NCBI GenBank assembly: GCA_045579045.1
Contig: JAZNLL010000024.1
Span: forward strand, 1 to 10,249
Source of the DNA: Avoscillospira sp045579045
Lineage (GTDB): Bacteria > Bacillota > Clostridia > Oscillospirales > Oscillospiraceae
Length of the DNA stretch: 10,249 bases
Direction of reading: 5' to 3'
This document shows positions 1-6,281 of the stretch, one piece after another. Positions within the stretch are counted from its first letter, which is position 1. Each line of letters starts with the position of its first letter. The notes beneath the pieces are model-generated. The model was not told where the DNA came from and searched no databases. It saw only the letters and a list, made by a program, of their open reading frames with translations. The translations under genes and the position numbers were made by a program.

Positions 1-630
1 CAGGATCTTCTTTTCCTCTTCCAGAACGTCTGCGGTAACCAGGCTCTTGTCCCAGAAACGGGGGTTCAGAGCAGCGATCTGCATAGCCACGTCCTTGCCG
101 ATCTCAGTAGCGTCAATGCCGCCTTCCACAGCCAGGTTGACCAGAACGCCGATACGGCCGCCAGCGTGGACGTAAGCGACGGAGGTGTTCTCGGTGAAAC
201 GAGCAAAGCGACGGATCTGGATGTTCTCGCCGATAACCAGAACCTTCTCGGGGACCATTTCGCCGACGGTCAGGTCGGAGCCGGGGTACTTGACATTCTT
301 CAGAGCTTCCACATCAGCAGCGTCGGAGCCGGCAACGGCAACAGCGACGTCCTTGACGAAGTCCACGAACACGGGAGTCTTGGAAGCGAAGTCGGTCTCA
401 GCATTGACTTCAACAATAACACCAGTACCGTTCTCGACAGTGGCAAAAGCCATGCCTTCAGCAGCGATGCGGTCAGCCTTCTTAGCAGCCTTGGCCAGAC
501 CCTTTTCACGCAGGTACTCAACAGCCTTGTCCATATCGCCATCGGTCTCAACAAGAGCCTTCTTGCAGTCCATCATGCCGACATTGGTCATTTCACGCAG
601 TTTCTTAACATCTGCAGCAGTAAAAGCCAT
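1..630 (-). CDS. tsf: Translation elongation factor Ts (3' end outside window)
   Basis: EF-Ts is the guanine nucleotide exchange factor that releases GDP from EF-Tu in the cytoplasm. The protein starts MAFTAADVKKLREMT and continues with NVGMMDCKKALVET and YLREKGLAKAAKKADR, the usual N-terminal UBA-like domain and its helix. The core domain carries VEVNAETDFASK at about residues 72-83, with the TDF motif that contacts EF-Tu. Exactly 210 codons lie in the window and the frame is still open at base 1, so the C-terminal third of a roughly 300-residue family member is missing only because the window ends. The ATG at 628-630 follows an AGGAGG with 7-nt spacing. It lies 37 bp downstream of rpsB with no terminator between, the classic rpsB-tsf operon, so it should share the rpsB promoter and leader. 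Confidence 0.97.
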   Translation of the reverse strand, partial: MAFTAADVKKLREMTNVGMMDCKKALVETDGDMDKAVEYLREKGLAKAAKKADRIAAEGMAFATVENGTGVIVEVNAETDFASKTPVFVDFVKDVAVAVAGSDAADVEALKNVKYPGSDLTVGEMVPEKVLVIGENIQIRRFARFTENTSVAYVHAGGRIGVLVNLAVEGGIDATEIGKDVAMQIAALNPRFWDKSLVTADVLEEEKKIL

Positions 631-667
631 AACAGGTTCCTCCTATAATTATCTTCAGTTCCGTTGA

Positions 668-1393
668 TTATTCGGCAGCGGCTTCTTCAGCGGGAGCCAC
701 AGCGACTTCTTCACCCTGTCTGCCTTCGGTCACGGCGTTGGCCATGGTGGCAGCGATCAGTCGGATGGCGCGGATAGCGTCATCGTTGCCGGGGATGACA
801 TAGTCGACTTCATCGGGATCGCAGTTGGTGTCCACGATAGCGACAACGGGGATGTGCAGCTTGCGGGCTTCAGCGATAGCGTTGCGCTCCTTGCGAGGGT
901 CAACGACAAACAGAGCACCGGGGATCTTCTTCATGTCCTTCACGCCGCCGAGATACTTCTCCAGCTTGGCGATCTCGCCCTGATGCTTGATAACTTCCTT
1001 CTTGGGCAGCATTGCGAAAGTGCCGTCCTCTTCCATCTTCTTCAGCTGAGCCAGGCGCTCGATACGGGTGCGCATGGTCTTGAAGTTGGTGAGCATACCG
1101 CCCAGCCAGCGGGCGTTGACATAGTACTGACCGACGCGCTCAGCTTCTTCCTTGATAGCGTCCTGAGCCTGCTTCTTGGTGCCGACGAACAGAACGTTCT
1201 CGCCGTTGGCTGCCAGCTCACGGATGAAGGAGTAAGCTTCTTCCAGCTTCTTCACGGTCTTCTGCAGATCGATGATGTAGATGCCGTTACGCTCGGTGTA
1301 GATGTAGGTTGCCATCTTGGGGTTCCAGCGGCGGGTCTGGTGACCGAAGTGGACGCCAGCTTCCAGCAGCTGCTTCATGGATACGACTGCCAT
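668..1393 (-). CDS. rpsB: Small ribosomal subunit protein uS2
   Basis: S2 binds late to the 30S subunit and is needed for S1 or mRNA recruitment. The 241-residue product begins MAVVSMKQLLEAGVHFGHQT and contains RRWNPKMATYIYTERNGIYIIDL, LFVGTKKQAQDAI, RWLGGMLTNF and VVDPRKERNAIAEARKL, all diagnostic of S2. It ends in an alanine- and glutamate-rich tail (EEVAVAPAEEAAAE), common in bacterial S2. I chose the ATG at 1391-1393 because an AAAGGAG lies 10 nt upstream and family alignment starts there. An in-frame extension to 1519 would put leader sequence into the protein and is rejected. It is first in the rpsB-tsf operon, preceded by a sigma-A promoter at 1527-1555 and a structured leader. Confidence 0.98.
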   Translation of the reverse strand: MAVVSMKQLLEAGVHFGHQTRRWNPKMATYIYTERNGIYIIDLQKTVKKLEEAYSFIRELAANGENVLFVGTKKQAQDAIKEEAERVGQYYVNARWLGGMLTNFKTMRTRIERLAQLKKMEEDGTFAMLPKKEVIKHQGEIAKLEKYLGGVKDMKKIPGALFVVDPRKERNAIAEARKLHIPVVAIVDTNCDPDEVDYVIPGNDDAIRAIRLIAATMANAVTEGRQGEEVAVAPAEEAAAE

Positions 1394-1443
1394 AGTTTTA
1401 TTTCTCCTTTTTGTTGTTACCTCCACCCCGATCATCTCCTGAC

Positions 1444-1519
1444 CCTTCCACCGTTTTCGGCACCGGAAGGACAGATCCCCGGGTGTGTGGTTTAGATTTT
1501 TTGTGTGCTTTTCGCACAC
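1444..1519 (-). promoter_or_regulatory. Possible structured leader of rpsB mRNA
   Basis: Between the predicted start point (about 1520) and the rpsB ATG there are about 127 nt of leader. Read on the minus strand, a hairpin at 1519-1503 (GTGTGC, loop GAAAA, GCACAC) opens the transcript and is followed by A residues, so it is not a terminator. A second two-part hairpin spans 1470-1444: outer stem CCTTCC/GGAAGG, inner stem CCG/CGG with loop AAAA, and an asymmetric GGTG/T internal loop. Ribosomal protein operons are often autoregulated through such leaders. S2 binding here is inference, since I do not recognise this as a named leader family. Confidence 0.4.
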
Positions 1520-1526
1520 CTGAGTT

Positions 1527-1555
1527 ATTATAGCGAATCAAGCTGCAATGTGCAA
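1527..1555 (-). promoter_or_regulatory. Sigma-A promoter of rpsB-tsf
   Basis: On the minus strand a -35 of TTGCAC (1555-1550) and a perfect -10 TATAAT (1532-1527) are separated by 17 bp. The -35 keeps the TTG core only. Predicted transcription start is near 1520. Confidence 0.75.
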
Positions 1556-1584
1556 GCCTTTTTTGCGGAAAATTTTGGATTTTT

Positions 1585-1866
1585 TTACCATTTCAGCCTG
1601 CATTTTTCCCTCGGGCGGCAGACTTCGCCCAGTTTCACATCCACAAGGATGATATCATCGCCGATCCGGCAGACACAGTGCCAGGGAATCACATACTCCT
1701 CCTTGCCGCAGAACAGGCCGAAAAACCGACCGGGACTGGGCACGATCAATGCCAGCACCCGGCCGGTCTCTAAATCCAGTTCCAGATCCGATACATAGCC
1801 CAGACGGCATCCATCGGATACGTTGATAATTTCCTTGCACCGCACAGCGGAGAACCGTTCTATCAT
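1585..1866 (-). CDS. ylmC: YlmC/YmxH family PRC-barrel sporulation protein
   Basis: This is a small PRC-barrel protein of the YlmC/YmxH family, which is widespread in endospore formers. Its biochemical role is not established. The 93-residue product starts MIERFSAVRCKEIINVSDG and continues CRLGYVSDLELDLETGRVLALIVP, the signature of the family (an I-N-V-S-D-G-x-R-L-G turn, then strand pairs). It ends with EEYVIPWHCVCRIGDDIILVDV, the usual I-P-W-x-x-I-x-x-I-G-x-D-x-I-L-V block. The ATG at 1866 is preferred over one at 1881 because the upstream ATG lies on the GGGAGGGG ribosome binding site. It follows sigG by 42 bp with no terminator, matching the sigG-ylm neighbourhood of Bacillus, so cotranscription is likely. 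ylmC and ymxH are paralogues and cannot be separated with certainty. Confidence 0.85.
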   Translation of the reverse strand: MIERFSAVRCKEIINVSDGCRLGYVSDLELDLETGRVLALIVPSPGRFFGLFCGKEEYVIPWHCVCRIGDDIILVDVKLGEVCRPREKCRLKW

Positions 1867-1908
1867 ACAGACCCCTCCCATGGCATGCTTATGCTGCCCG
1901 AAGGGAAA

Positions 1909-2685
1909 TTATGAGCTGATGGCCTTGCGGATGCTGCCAAGGGCATTTTTCTCCAACCGGGAGACCTGTGCCTGTGAGATACCGATCTCCCCTGCCACCT
2001 CCATCTGGGTCTTGCCGTCGTGGAAGCGCATGGCCAAGATCTGCCGTTCCCGATCCCCCAGACGGTCAATGGCATCCTGCAGGGCAATTCGCTCCAGCCA
2101 TTGCTCATCGGTATTCTTGGTATCCCTCACCTGATCGATGACCGCCAGAGGATCACCGCCGTCGGCATAGAGGGGTTCATAGAGGGAAACCGGTGCCGTG
2201 ATGGCATCCATGGCACCCACCACTTCCTGTTCGGGAATCTCCAGTTTCAAGGCAATCTCTCCCATGGTGGGTTCTCTGCCCAGCTCCGTAGTGAGCTGTT
2301 CCTTGCATTGCAGGACCCGATAGGCTGTATCCCGGATGGAACGGCTGACACGGATGGTGCTGTTATCCCGGAGATACCGCCGAATCTCACCTGCGATCAT
2401 GGGAACTCCGTAAGTGGAAAACCGCACCTGCTTGGTCTCGTCAAAGTTCTGCACTGCCTTCAGAAGGCCGATGCAGCCTACCTGAAACAGGTCGTCGGGA
2501 TTCTCTCCTCTGCCCAGAAACCGCTGAATCACCGAAAGAACCAGACGAAGATTGCCTTCCACCACCCGGTCCCGGGCCTCTTTGTCGCCCATGCGGCTGC
2601 GGTGGAGCAGCTCCGTCATTTCCTCATTTTTCAAGGTTTTCAGCTTCGCTGTGTTGACACCGCAGATCTCAACCTTCCCCTGCAT
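1909..2685 (-). CDS. sigG: RNA polymerase sporulation sigma factor sigma-G
   Basis: Late forespore-specific sigma factor. It directs genes for small acid-soluble proteins, germination receptors and gpr. The 258-residue protein starts MQGKVEICGVNTAKLKTLKN, which is diagnostic of sigma-G. Region 2 includes NLRLVLSVIQRF (about 45-56), the core-binding DDLFQVGCIGLLKAV (64-78) and the -10 recognition stretch VRFSTYGVPMIAGEIRRYLRD (88-107). Region 3 covers 112-190. Region 4 carries the helix-turn-helix KTQMEVAGEIGISQAQVSRLE (225-245). I chose the ATG at 2685 because GGAGGAG lies 5 nt upstream and the protein then aligns end to end with Bacillus sigma-G. The reading frame runs 27 codons further upstream with no homology. 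Glutamate occupies residue 43 (VEGN), where I recall B. subtilis sigma-G having Asn45. A sigma-F/sigma-G type promoter precedes it. Confidence 0.97.
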   Translation of the reverse strand: MQGKVEICGVNTAKLKTLKNEEMTELLHRSRMGDKEARDRVVEGNLRLVLSVIQRFLGRGENPDDLFQVGCIGLLKAVQNFDETKQVRFSTYGVPMIAGEIRRYLRDNSTIRVSRSIRDTAYRVLQCKEQLTTELGREPTMGEIALKLEIPEQEVVGAMDAITAPVSLYEPLYADGGDPLAVIDQVRDTKNTDEQWLERIALQDAIDRLGDRERQILAMRFHDGKTQMEVAGEIGISQAQVSRLEKNALGSIRKAISS

Positions 2686-2717
2686 CCCGGCTCCTCCTGT
2701 ACTCTCCCATGTGATGC

Positions 2718-2750
2718 AGTCAGTATTTCCCGGAAAAGGCAGTTTCATGC
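2718..2750 (-). promoter_or_regulatory. Candidate sigma-F/sigma-G promoter of sigG
   Basis: On the minus strand GCATG (2750-2746) fits the sigma-F/G -35 consensus GHATR. GGAAATACTG (2730-2721) starts 15 bp later and fits the published sigma-F -10 pattern GGNRANAHTR at every position. Read as sigma-G, AATACTG lies 18 bp after the -35 and matches five of seven positions of CATWHTA. The predicted start is about 30 nt before the ATG, and sigma-F plus sigma-G autoregulation is the known control of sigG. Consensus sequences are quoted from memory. Confidence 0.6.
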
Positions 2751-2766
2751 GTTGCCATAATTCCAA

Positions 2767-3011
2767 GATTTATTTCTGTTCCGTCAACCGAAGTTATGGT
2801 ACTTTTTCGGAGAAAAGGCGCGGTTTTTGGCCTTGTGAAAAACTTGTGGAAAAACAGCGGTACCCGTTGTCAATCATGAGTTTTACACACTTTCCACAAG
2901 TTTTTCCACAGACGACTTTCTTCAACTTTTTCCCTTTTTCGACAAGAAAATAAGTTTACATAATTTCTTATCTATTGGTTTCCGTAATCACAGATTATGC
3001 GGTTTATGCCC
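2767..3011. other. Intergenic gap gpr-sigG with DnaA-box-like cluster
   Basis: No credible gene lies here. Nonamers matching TTWTNCACA occur at 2842-2834 and 2853-2845 (minus) and at 2902-2910 (plus), with a one-mismatch copy at 2890-2898 (plus). The two pairs are spaced 11 and 12 bp, about one helical turn, and face each other. They create a 16-bp inverted repeat (2837-2852 and 2891-2906) around a 38-bp spacer. The flank at 2940-3000 is AT-rich. No typical terminator for gpr is visible: the inverted repeat is not followed by a T-tract. It could be a DnaA titration or regulatory site, an origin-like sequence, or chance in an AT-rich gap. Confidence 0.4.
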
Positions 3012-3881
3012 TTATCCAACGAAGCAGGAAACGTCCTCCACGCTCAATTCCCGATGCAGGCCCAGACTGATGCCATAGCCCAGGAAACGGGATATTTTCG
3101 CCACACGGGCATCGATATCCTTCGGAGTGATAACCATGGAAGAATCGCAAAATTGATTATTATTCTGCATTTTTCCTTCAAAAACGTCTTCCAAAAGTGT
3201 GGAAACTGTCACAACCGTTGGAACGCCGACAGCAATCACCGGCACACCCAAAGTCTCCCGGTCGAAGCAGGCACGACTGTTACCCACACCGGAGCCGGGG
3301 GTAATTCCCGTATCTGCCAGCTGCACCGTGCAGCAGAGCCGTTCCATTTTTCTGGCTGCCAGCGCGTCCACCACCACGACGCAGCAAGGCTTTGACCGTT
3401 CCACCACACCTCTTACCACTTCCACACTTTCCAGACCCGTAACCCCCAGCACCCCCGGCGCAATGGCACTGACAGGGCGAAGCTGTGGAAAACGGCTGCC
3501 CAGATGCCGTGTGACCACCAGATGACGCAGGCACTGGGGTCCGATGGCATCGGGTGTCACCGCTTCATTGCCCAGACCGACCACCAAAACAGGGCCGTTT
3601 TTCGGCATCAGAGCTGCCAGTTCCTTTCCCAGCTTGGCAGAAGCCCGATGAAAGCCCACCGGCTCTCTCAAAGTATTTCGGTCCAGTTCCACAGTCACAT
3701 AGGTGCCCTCCGGCTTTTCCAAAGCGCGGACGCCTCTCTGATCCAAAATCTCAACCACCGTTGTGGTGATCCCTTTTGAGGTATGTTCCCTGGCTCTGAC
3801 ACCGGGCAGACGAGTGGTTTCTCCGGCATTTTCCTGCCAAATCTCTCTGGCTTCCATAGCCAAATCCGTTCTTCTCGCCAT
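3012..3881 (-). CDS. gpr: Spore germination protease GPR
   Basis: GPR is made as a zymogen in the forespore and degrades the small acid-soluble DNA-binding proteins after germination. It belongs to an unusual acid-protease family (MEROPS A25). The 289-residue product opens MARRTDLAMEAREIW. The RTDLAxEA block is the auto-processing site, with cleavage expected between Asp6 and Leu7. GLGNEAVTPDAIGP at 102-115 contains Asp111, and VVVVDALAAR at 168-177 contains Asp172. These two aspartates correspond to the pair considered catalytic in the B. megaterium enzyme. VQLADTGITPGSGVGN (186-201) and the C-terminal GISLGLHRELSVEDV are also typical. A GGAAGGAG 9 nt before the ATG supports this start. The product is shorter than the Bacillus enzyme (about 370 residues), as in many clostridia. 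It is divergent from rpsT. Confidence 0.96.
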   Translation of the reverse strand: MARRTDLAMEAREIWQENAGETTRLPGVRAREHTSKGITTTVVEILDQRGVRALEKPEGTYVTVELDRNTLREPVGFHRASAKLGKELAALMPKNGPVLVVGLGNEAVTPDAIGPQCLRHLVVTRHLGSRFPQLRPVSAIAPGVLGVTGLESVEVVRGVVERSKPCCVVVVDALAARKMERLCCTVQLADTGITPGSGVGNSRACFDRETLGVPVIAVGVPTVVTVSTLLEDVFEGKMQNNNQFCDSSMVITPKDIDARVAKISRFLGYGISLGLHRELSVEDVSCFVG

Positions 3882-3902
3882 ATTTTCACACTCCTTCCAA
3901 AA

Positions 3903-3931
3903 AATTCTCTCCTTTCAAGGAAAAAATATGC
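3903..3931 (-). promoter_or_regulatory. Candidate forespore (sigma-F/G) promoter of gpr
   Basis: On the minus strand GCATA (3931-3927) is a perfect sigma-F/G -35. GGAGAGAATT (3912-3903) fits nine of ten positions of GGNRANAHTR after a 14-bp spacer, one shorter than usual. The start point would fall almost on the ribosome binding site, leaving a very short leader, which lowers confidence. Confidence 0.4.
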
Positions 3932-3962
3932 AAAAATTTTTAAAAAAACTCAAAAATCACAC

Positions 3963-3991
3963 TTGATTTTATGGGAAGGTTTCGCTATAAT
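3963..3991 (+). promoter_or_regulatory. Sigma-A promoter of rpsT
   Basis: TTGATT (3963-3968) and TATAAT (3986-3991) are separated by 17 bp. The predicted start near 3998 gives a leader of about 52 nt before rpsT. Confidence 0.8.
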
Positions 3992-4049
3992 GTATTTCTG
4001 CATGAGGTTGTTTGAATTCCCATGTAACGCTATTGGAGGAGGTGTAACA

Positions 4050-4313
4050 ATGCCCAACATTAAGTCTTCTAAGAAGGATGTTCTGCGTACTGCTATTCGC
4101 AATGAAAAGAACAGAGCTGCTAAGTCCGTTCTGAAGAGCACGCTGAAGAAGTTCGACGCTGCCCTGGCTGAGGGTAACCGTGAGCAGGCCGATAGCGCTT
4201 ACAAGGCAGTCGTCAAGACCATTGACGTTTCTGTCAAGAAGGGAATTCTGCATAAGAATACCGCTGCCCGCAAGAAGAGCAGCGCTACCCTGAAGCTGAA
4301 CAAGCTGGCCTAA
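4050..4313 (+). CDS. rpsT: Small ribosomal subunit protein bS20
   Basis: S20 is a primary binding protein of the 5' domain of 16S rRNA. The 87-residue, lysine-rich product starts MPNIKSSKKDVLRTAIRNEK and ends with the family hallmark GILHKNTAARKKSSATLKLN. Its length equals that of typical S20. The ATG at 4050 has GGAGGAGG 7 nt upstream. The longer frame back to 3783 would cross the promoter and antisense gpr and is rejected. The gene is monocistronic, with its own promoter and a strong terminator at 4335. Confidence 0.97.
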   Translation: MPNIKSSKKDVLRTAIRNEKNRAAKSVLKSTLKKFDAALAEGNREQADSAYKAVVKTIDVSVKKGILHKNTAARKKSSATLKLNKLA

Positions 4314-4334
4314 TCAATCACACAGCGATAATGA

Positions 4335-4368
4335 CCCCTGCTGCAATGCAGCAGGGGTTTTGCTTTTG
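4335..4368 (+). terminator. Intrinsic terminator of rpsT
   Basis: A perfect 10-bp stem CCCCTGCTGC/GCAGCAGGGG with loop AAT is followed by TTTTGCTTTT, 21 bp after the rpsT stop. Confidence 0.95.
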
Positions 4369-4393
4369 CTACATTCGTTGGTGGAAAAAACTG

Positions 4394-4422
4394 TTGACAA
4401 ACGATACCTGAACAGATATAAT
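4394..4422 (+). promoter_or_regulatory. Consensus sigma-A promoter of tRNA-Leu
   Basis: TTGACA (4394-4399) and TATAAT (4417-4422) match consensus at all twelve positions with 17-bp spacing, as expected for a stable RNA gene. The start would be near 4429, so the 4430-4446 hairpin lies at the very 5' end of the tRNA precursor. Confidence 0.92.
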
Positions 4423-4454
4423 ATTCAAGCATTCGGAAATCGAATGTTCCATAT

Positions 4455-4538
4455 GCGGGAGTGCTGGAATGGTAGACAGGCACGTTTGAGGTGCGTGTGT
4501 CCTATGGCGTGTGAGTTCGAGTCTCATCTCCCGCACCA
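4455..4538 (+). tRNA. tRNA-Leu (anticodon GAG)
   Basis: Class II tRNA of 84 nt including an encoded CCA. Acceptor arms are GCGGGAG (4455-4461) and CTCCCGC (4528-4534), with discriminator A4535. The anticodon arm pairs CACGT with GCGTG around loop TTGAGGT, giving GAG at 4488-4490, which reads CUC and CUU. A long variable arm (TGTCC/GGCGT region) and the T-arm GTGAG-TTCGAGT-CTCAT complete the fold. It is flanked by its own promoter and terminator, so it is a single-gene unit. Confidence 0.96.
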
Positions 4539-4539
4539 T

Positions 4540-4568
4540 CCCCCGCTGCTGCGCAGTCGGGGGTTTTT
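4540..4568 (+). terminator. Intrinsic terminator of tRNA-Leu
   Basis: CCCCCGCTGC pairs with GCAG-T-CGGGGG (one bulged T) around loop TGC and is followed by five T. It begins 2 nt after the tRNA CCA end. Confidence 0.93.
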
Positions 4569-4655
4569 ATATTTCTTACACAACATCTTGTCCCGGACCG
4601 CTGATTTCTCCGCGAGAAAAGTATTACATATTGTGACCTTTCCCAACTTTTCCTG

Positions 4656-4684
4656 TTGCGAAAGTAACCTTCTTCTGTTATAAT
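4656..4684 (+). promoter_or_regulatory. Sigma-A promoter of rsmE operon
   Basis: TTGCGA (4656-4661) and TATAAT (4679-4684) are separated by 17 bp. The predicted start near 4691 gives a leader of about 46 nt. Confidence 0.75.
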
Positions 4685-4736
4685 ACATTTTGCGACTGAA
4701 TGGTCTTTTTCAATTCTGACCCGGGAGGCATTGGTT

Positions 4737-5471
4737 TTGCCCAGATTTTTTGTTGATCCCGACACCTTACAGGTCGGTCATGCTGTTCTGGTTGGCGAAC
4801 AGGCTGCCCACGCCAAAGTCCTGCGGCTGACTGCCGGCGATCAGGTCATCCTCTGCGACGGTCAGGGTATGGAAGCCCAATGCGCTGTGACAGATCTCTC
4901 CAACGGACAGCTCTCTCTGGATATTTTACAGGTCGAGCCTTCCAAGGCAGAGCCGAACCTCCGGTGCAGCATTTACATGGGTTTTCCCAAGGCCGACAAG
5001 TTTGAACACGTGATCCAGAAGGCCACCGAGTTGGGTGCAAGCGAAATCGTCGTATTCCCCTGCTCCAGAAGTGTCTCCCGACCCGATTCCAAGTCTCTTT
5101 CCAAAAAACTGGAACGTTGGCAGAAGATCGCCGTCTCTGCTGCGGAGCAGTCCGGACGGGGACGAATCCCTCAGGTACTGGCACTGGACAGCTTTGATGC
5201 TGCTGTCAGCCGCGCTTCTCAGGCAGAGTTTTCTGCACTCTTTTACGAAAATGAACGAACCCGATCTCTGAAGGCGGCGGTTGAAGCAACGCGCTTTACC
5301 ACTGCTGCCCTGATGACAGGTCCCGAAGGCGGTCTCACGGAGCAGGAAGTCCAGAAGGCTTCCGATGCCGGTATGGAGGTCTGTTCTCTGGGTCCCCGGA
5401 TCCTTCGCTGTGAAACGGCACCGCTGTGTGCCCTCTCCGCATTGCTCTACGCTGCGGATGAGCTTGGTTAA
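4737..5471 (+). CDS. rsmE: 16S rRNA m3U1498 methyltransferase RsmE
   Basis: SAM-dependent methylation of N3 of U1498 in helix 44 of 16S rRNA. The 244-residue protein has the N-terminal PUA-like RNA-binding domain (about 1-70, starting MPRFFVDPDTLQ) and a C-terminal SPOUT domain with the trefoil knot. Diagnostic blocks are KADKFEHVIQKATELG (85-100), TGPEGGLTEQEV (194-205) and LGPRILRCETAPL (218-230), the last two forming the cofactor site. No ATG fits the start. A TTG at 4737 has GGGAGG 8 nt upstream and gives the family N-terminus, whereas the TTG at 4731 lies only 2 nt from it. It is first in an operon with the membrane protein 25 nt downstream. In many clostridia prmA precedes rsmE; here no prmA is seen. 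Confidence 0.95.
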   Translation: MPRFFVDPDTLQVGHAVLVGEQAAHAKVLRLTAGDQVILCDGQGMEAQCAVTDLSNGQLSLDILQVEPSKAEPNLRCSIYMGFPKADKFEHVIQKATELGASEIVVFPCSRSVSRPDSKSLSKKLERWQKIAVSAAEQSGRGRIPQVLALDSFDAAVSRASQAEFSALFYENERTRSLKAAVEATRFTTAALMTGPEGGLTEQEVQKASDAGMEVCSLGPRILRCETAPLCALSALLYAADELG

Positions 5472-5496
5472 TCTGAACATAAGGAATGGAATCAAT

Positions 5497-6267
5497 ATGG
5501 CAACAAAAAGAAACATGACAAAGGAAAAGCTGCAGAAGCCCAATGACGACTCTGCAGTCTATAAGGTCATGATCGCCCTGGTGGCAGCCTGTGTCTGTCT
5601 GCTGGGCTTACGCTCTCTGCGCAGCTACTACGCAACTATCGAAGGTTTTACCGCTCTCTATGACCATACGAACATCATTGCACTGGTGGGTTTGATTTTG
5701 GCTGTTGTTTCTGCAGTTGTGTGCTTCCTGTGGAAGAACAAAATCGCCCGTGCCATTGCTCCCTGGTTCCTGGTGGCAGGTCTTCTGATCGCCGCTATTG
5801 GCCGCAGCATGCGTGTTTCCGGCGTGGCAGATTTCACGTTCCTGTATTTCCTGATTTTCGCTGTACTGATCCAGTACATTATTTACCAACTGTACCGCTG
5901 GGAGTTCTTCCTGTTCTCCCTGTCCACGGTTACAGCCGGCGGCGTGTTCTTCAGCTTCAGTAAAGGACTTTACTGGACAGCCAAGAACGTGACTGTTCTG
6001 GTCATTCTGGTTCTGGTTCTGGCTGCTACGACCCTGTGCTGCCGTATGGCCTATGCCAACAAGGGTTTCCTCAGTCTGGGTAAGTTCCGCGTTCGTCTCT
6101 TTGGTGCAAAAGCCGCTCCTGCCCTGCTGTACATCGCCAATGCACTCTGGCTCGTGTGTGCTGCCTGCATCCCCCTGCTGGGCGGTCTGTTCGCCTACTA
6201 CTGCATGTTCGCTGCCATCGCCGTGGAGTTCATTGCAGCTGTGTACTATACCTTCCAGCTCAACTGA
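5497..6267 (+). CDS. Predicted eight-TM membrane protein of unknown function
   Basis: I do not recognise the family. The 256-residue protein has a charged cytoplasmic-looking N-terminus (MATKRNMTKEKLQKPNDD) and about eight hydrophobic segments, near residues 22-42, 58-79, 86-103, 112-131, 136-153, 164-182, 207-227 and 229-252. Basic loops occur at 80-84 (KNKIA) and 194-206 (LGKFRVRLFGAKA). No enzyme motif or transporter signature is evident. The ATG at 5497 has a weak AAGGAATGG upstream; an earlier in-frame ATG overlaps the rsmE stop region without a better ribosome binding site. It follows rsmE by 25 bp and ends before a strong terminator, so the two form one transcript. Functional linkage to rRNA methylation is not implied. 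Confidence 0.8.
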   Translation: MATKRNMTKEKLQKPNDDSAVYKVMIALVAACVCLLGLRSLRSYYATIEGFTALYDHTNIIALVGLILAVVSAVVCFLWKNKIARAIAPWFLVAGLLIAAIGRSMRVSGVADFTFLYFLIFAVLIQYIIYQLYRWEFFLFSLSTVTAGGVFFSFSKGLYWTAKNVTVLVILVLVLAATTLCCRMAYANKGFLSLGKFRVRLFGAKAAPALLYIANALWLVCAACIPLLGGLFAYYCMFAAIAVEFIAAVYYTFQLN

Positions 6268-6281
6268 TCCCGTACATCCAA

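Noticed and set aside
166..667. Two plus-strand open frames across tsf
   Set aside because: Antisense to conserved EF-Ts coding sequence; codon-bias shadows.
854..1495. Open frame antisense to rpsB
   Set aside because: Mirror of a certain ribosomal protein gene, with no independent evidence.
2837..2906. Inverted repeat as gpr terminator
   Set aside because: 38-nt loop and no T-tract after the stem on the minus strand; better explained by facing DnaA-like boxes.
4605..4619. Small hairpin TTTCTC/GAGAAA upstream of rsmE
   Set aside because: Short AT-rich stem with no T-tract; lies before the promoter and has no clear role.
4360..4683. Open frame through tRNA-Leu
   Set aside because: Covers a promoter, tRNA and terminator; not coding.
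5365..5496. Upstream extension of the eight-TM protein
   Set aside because: Lies inside rsmE coding sequence in another frame; the ATG at 5497 gives a normal N-terminus.
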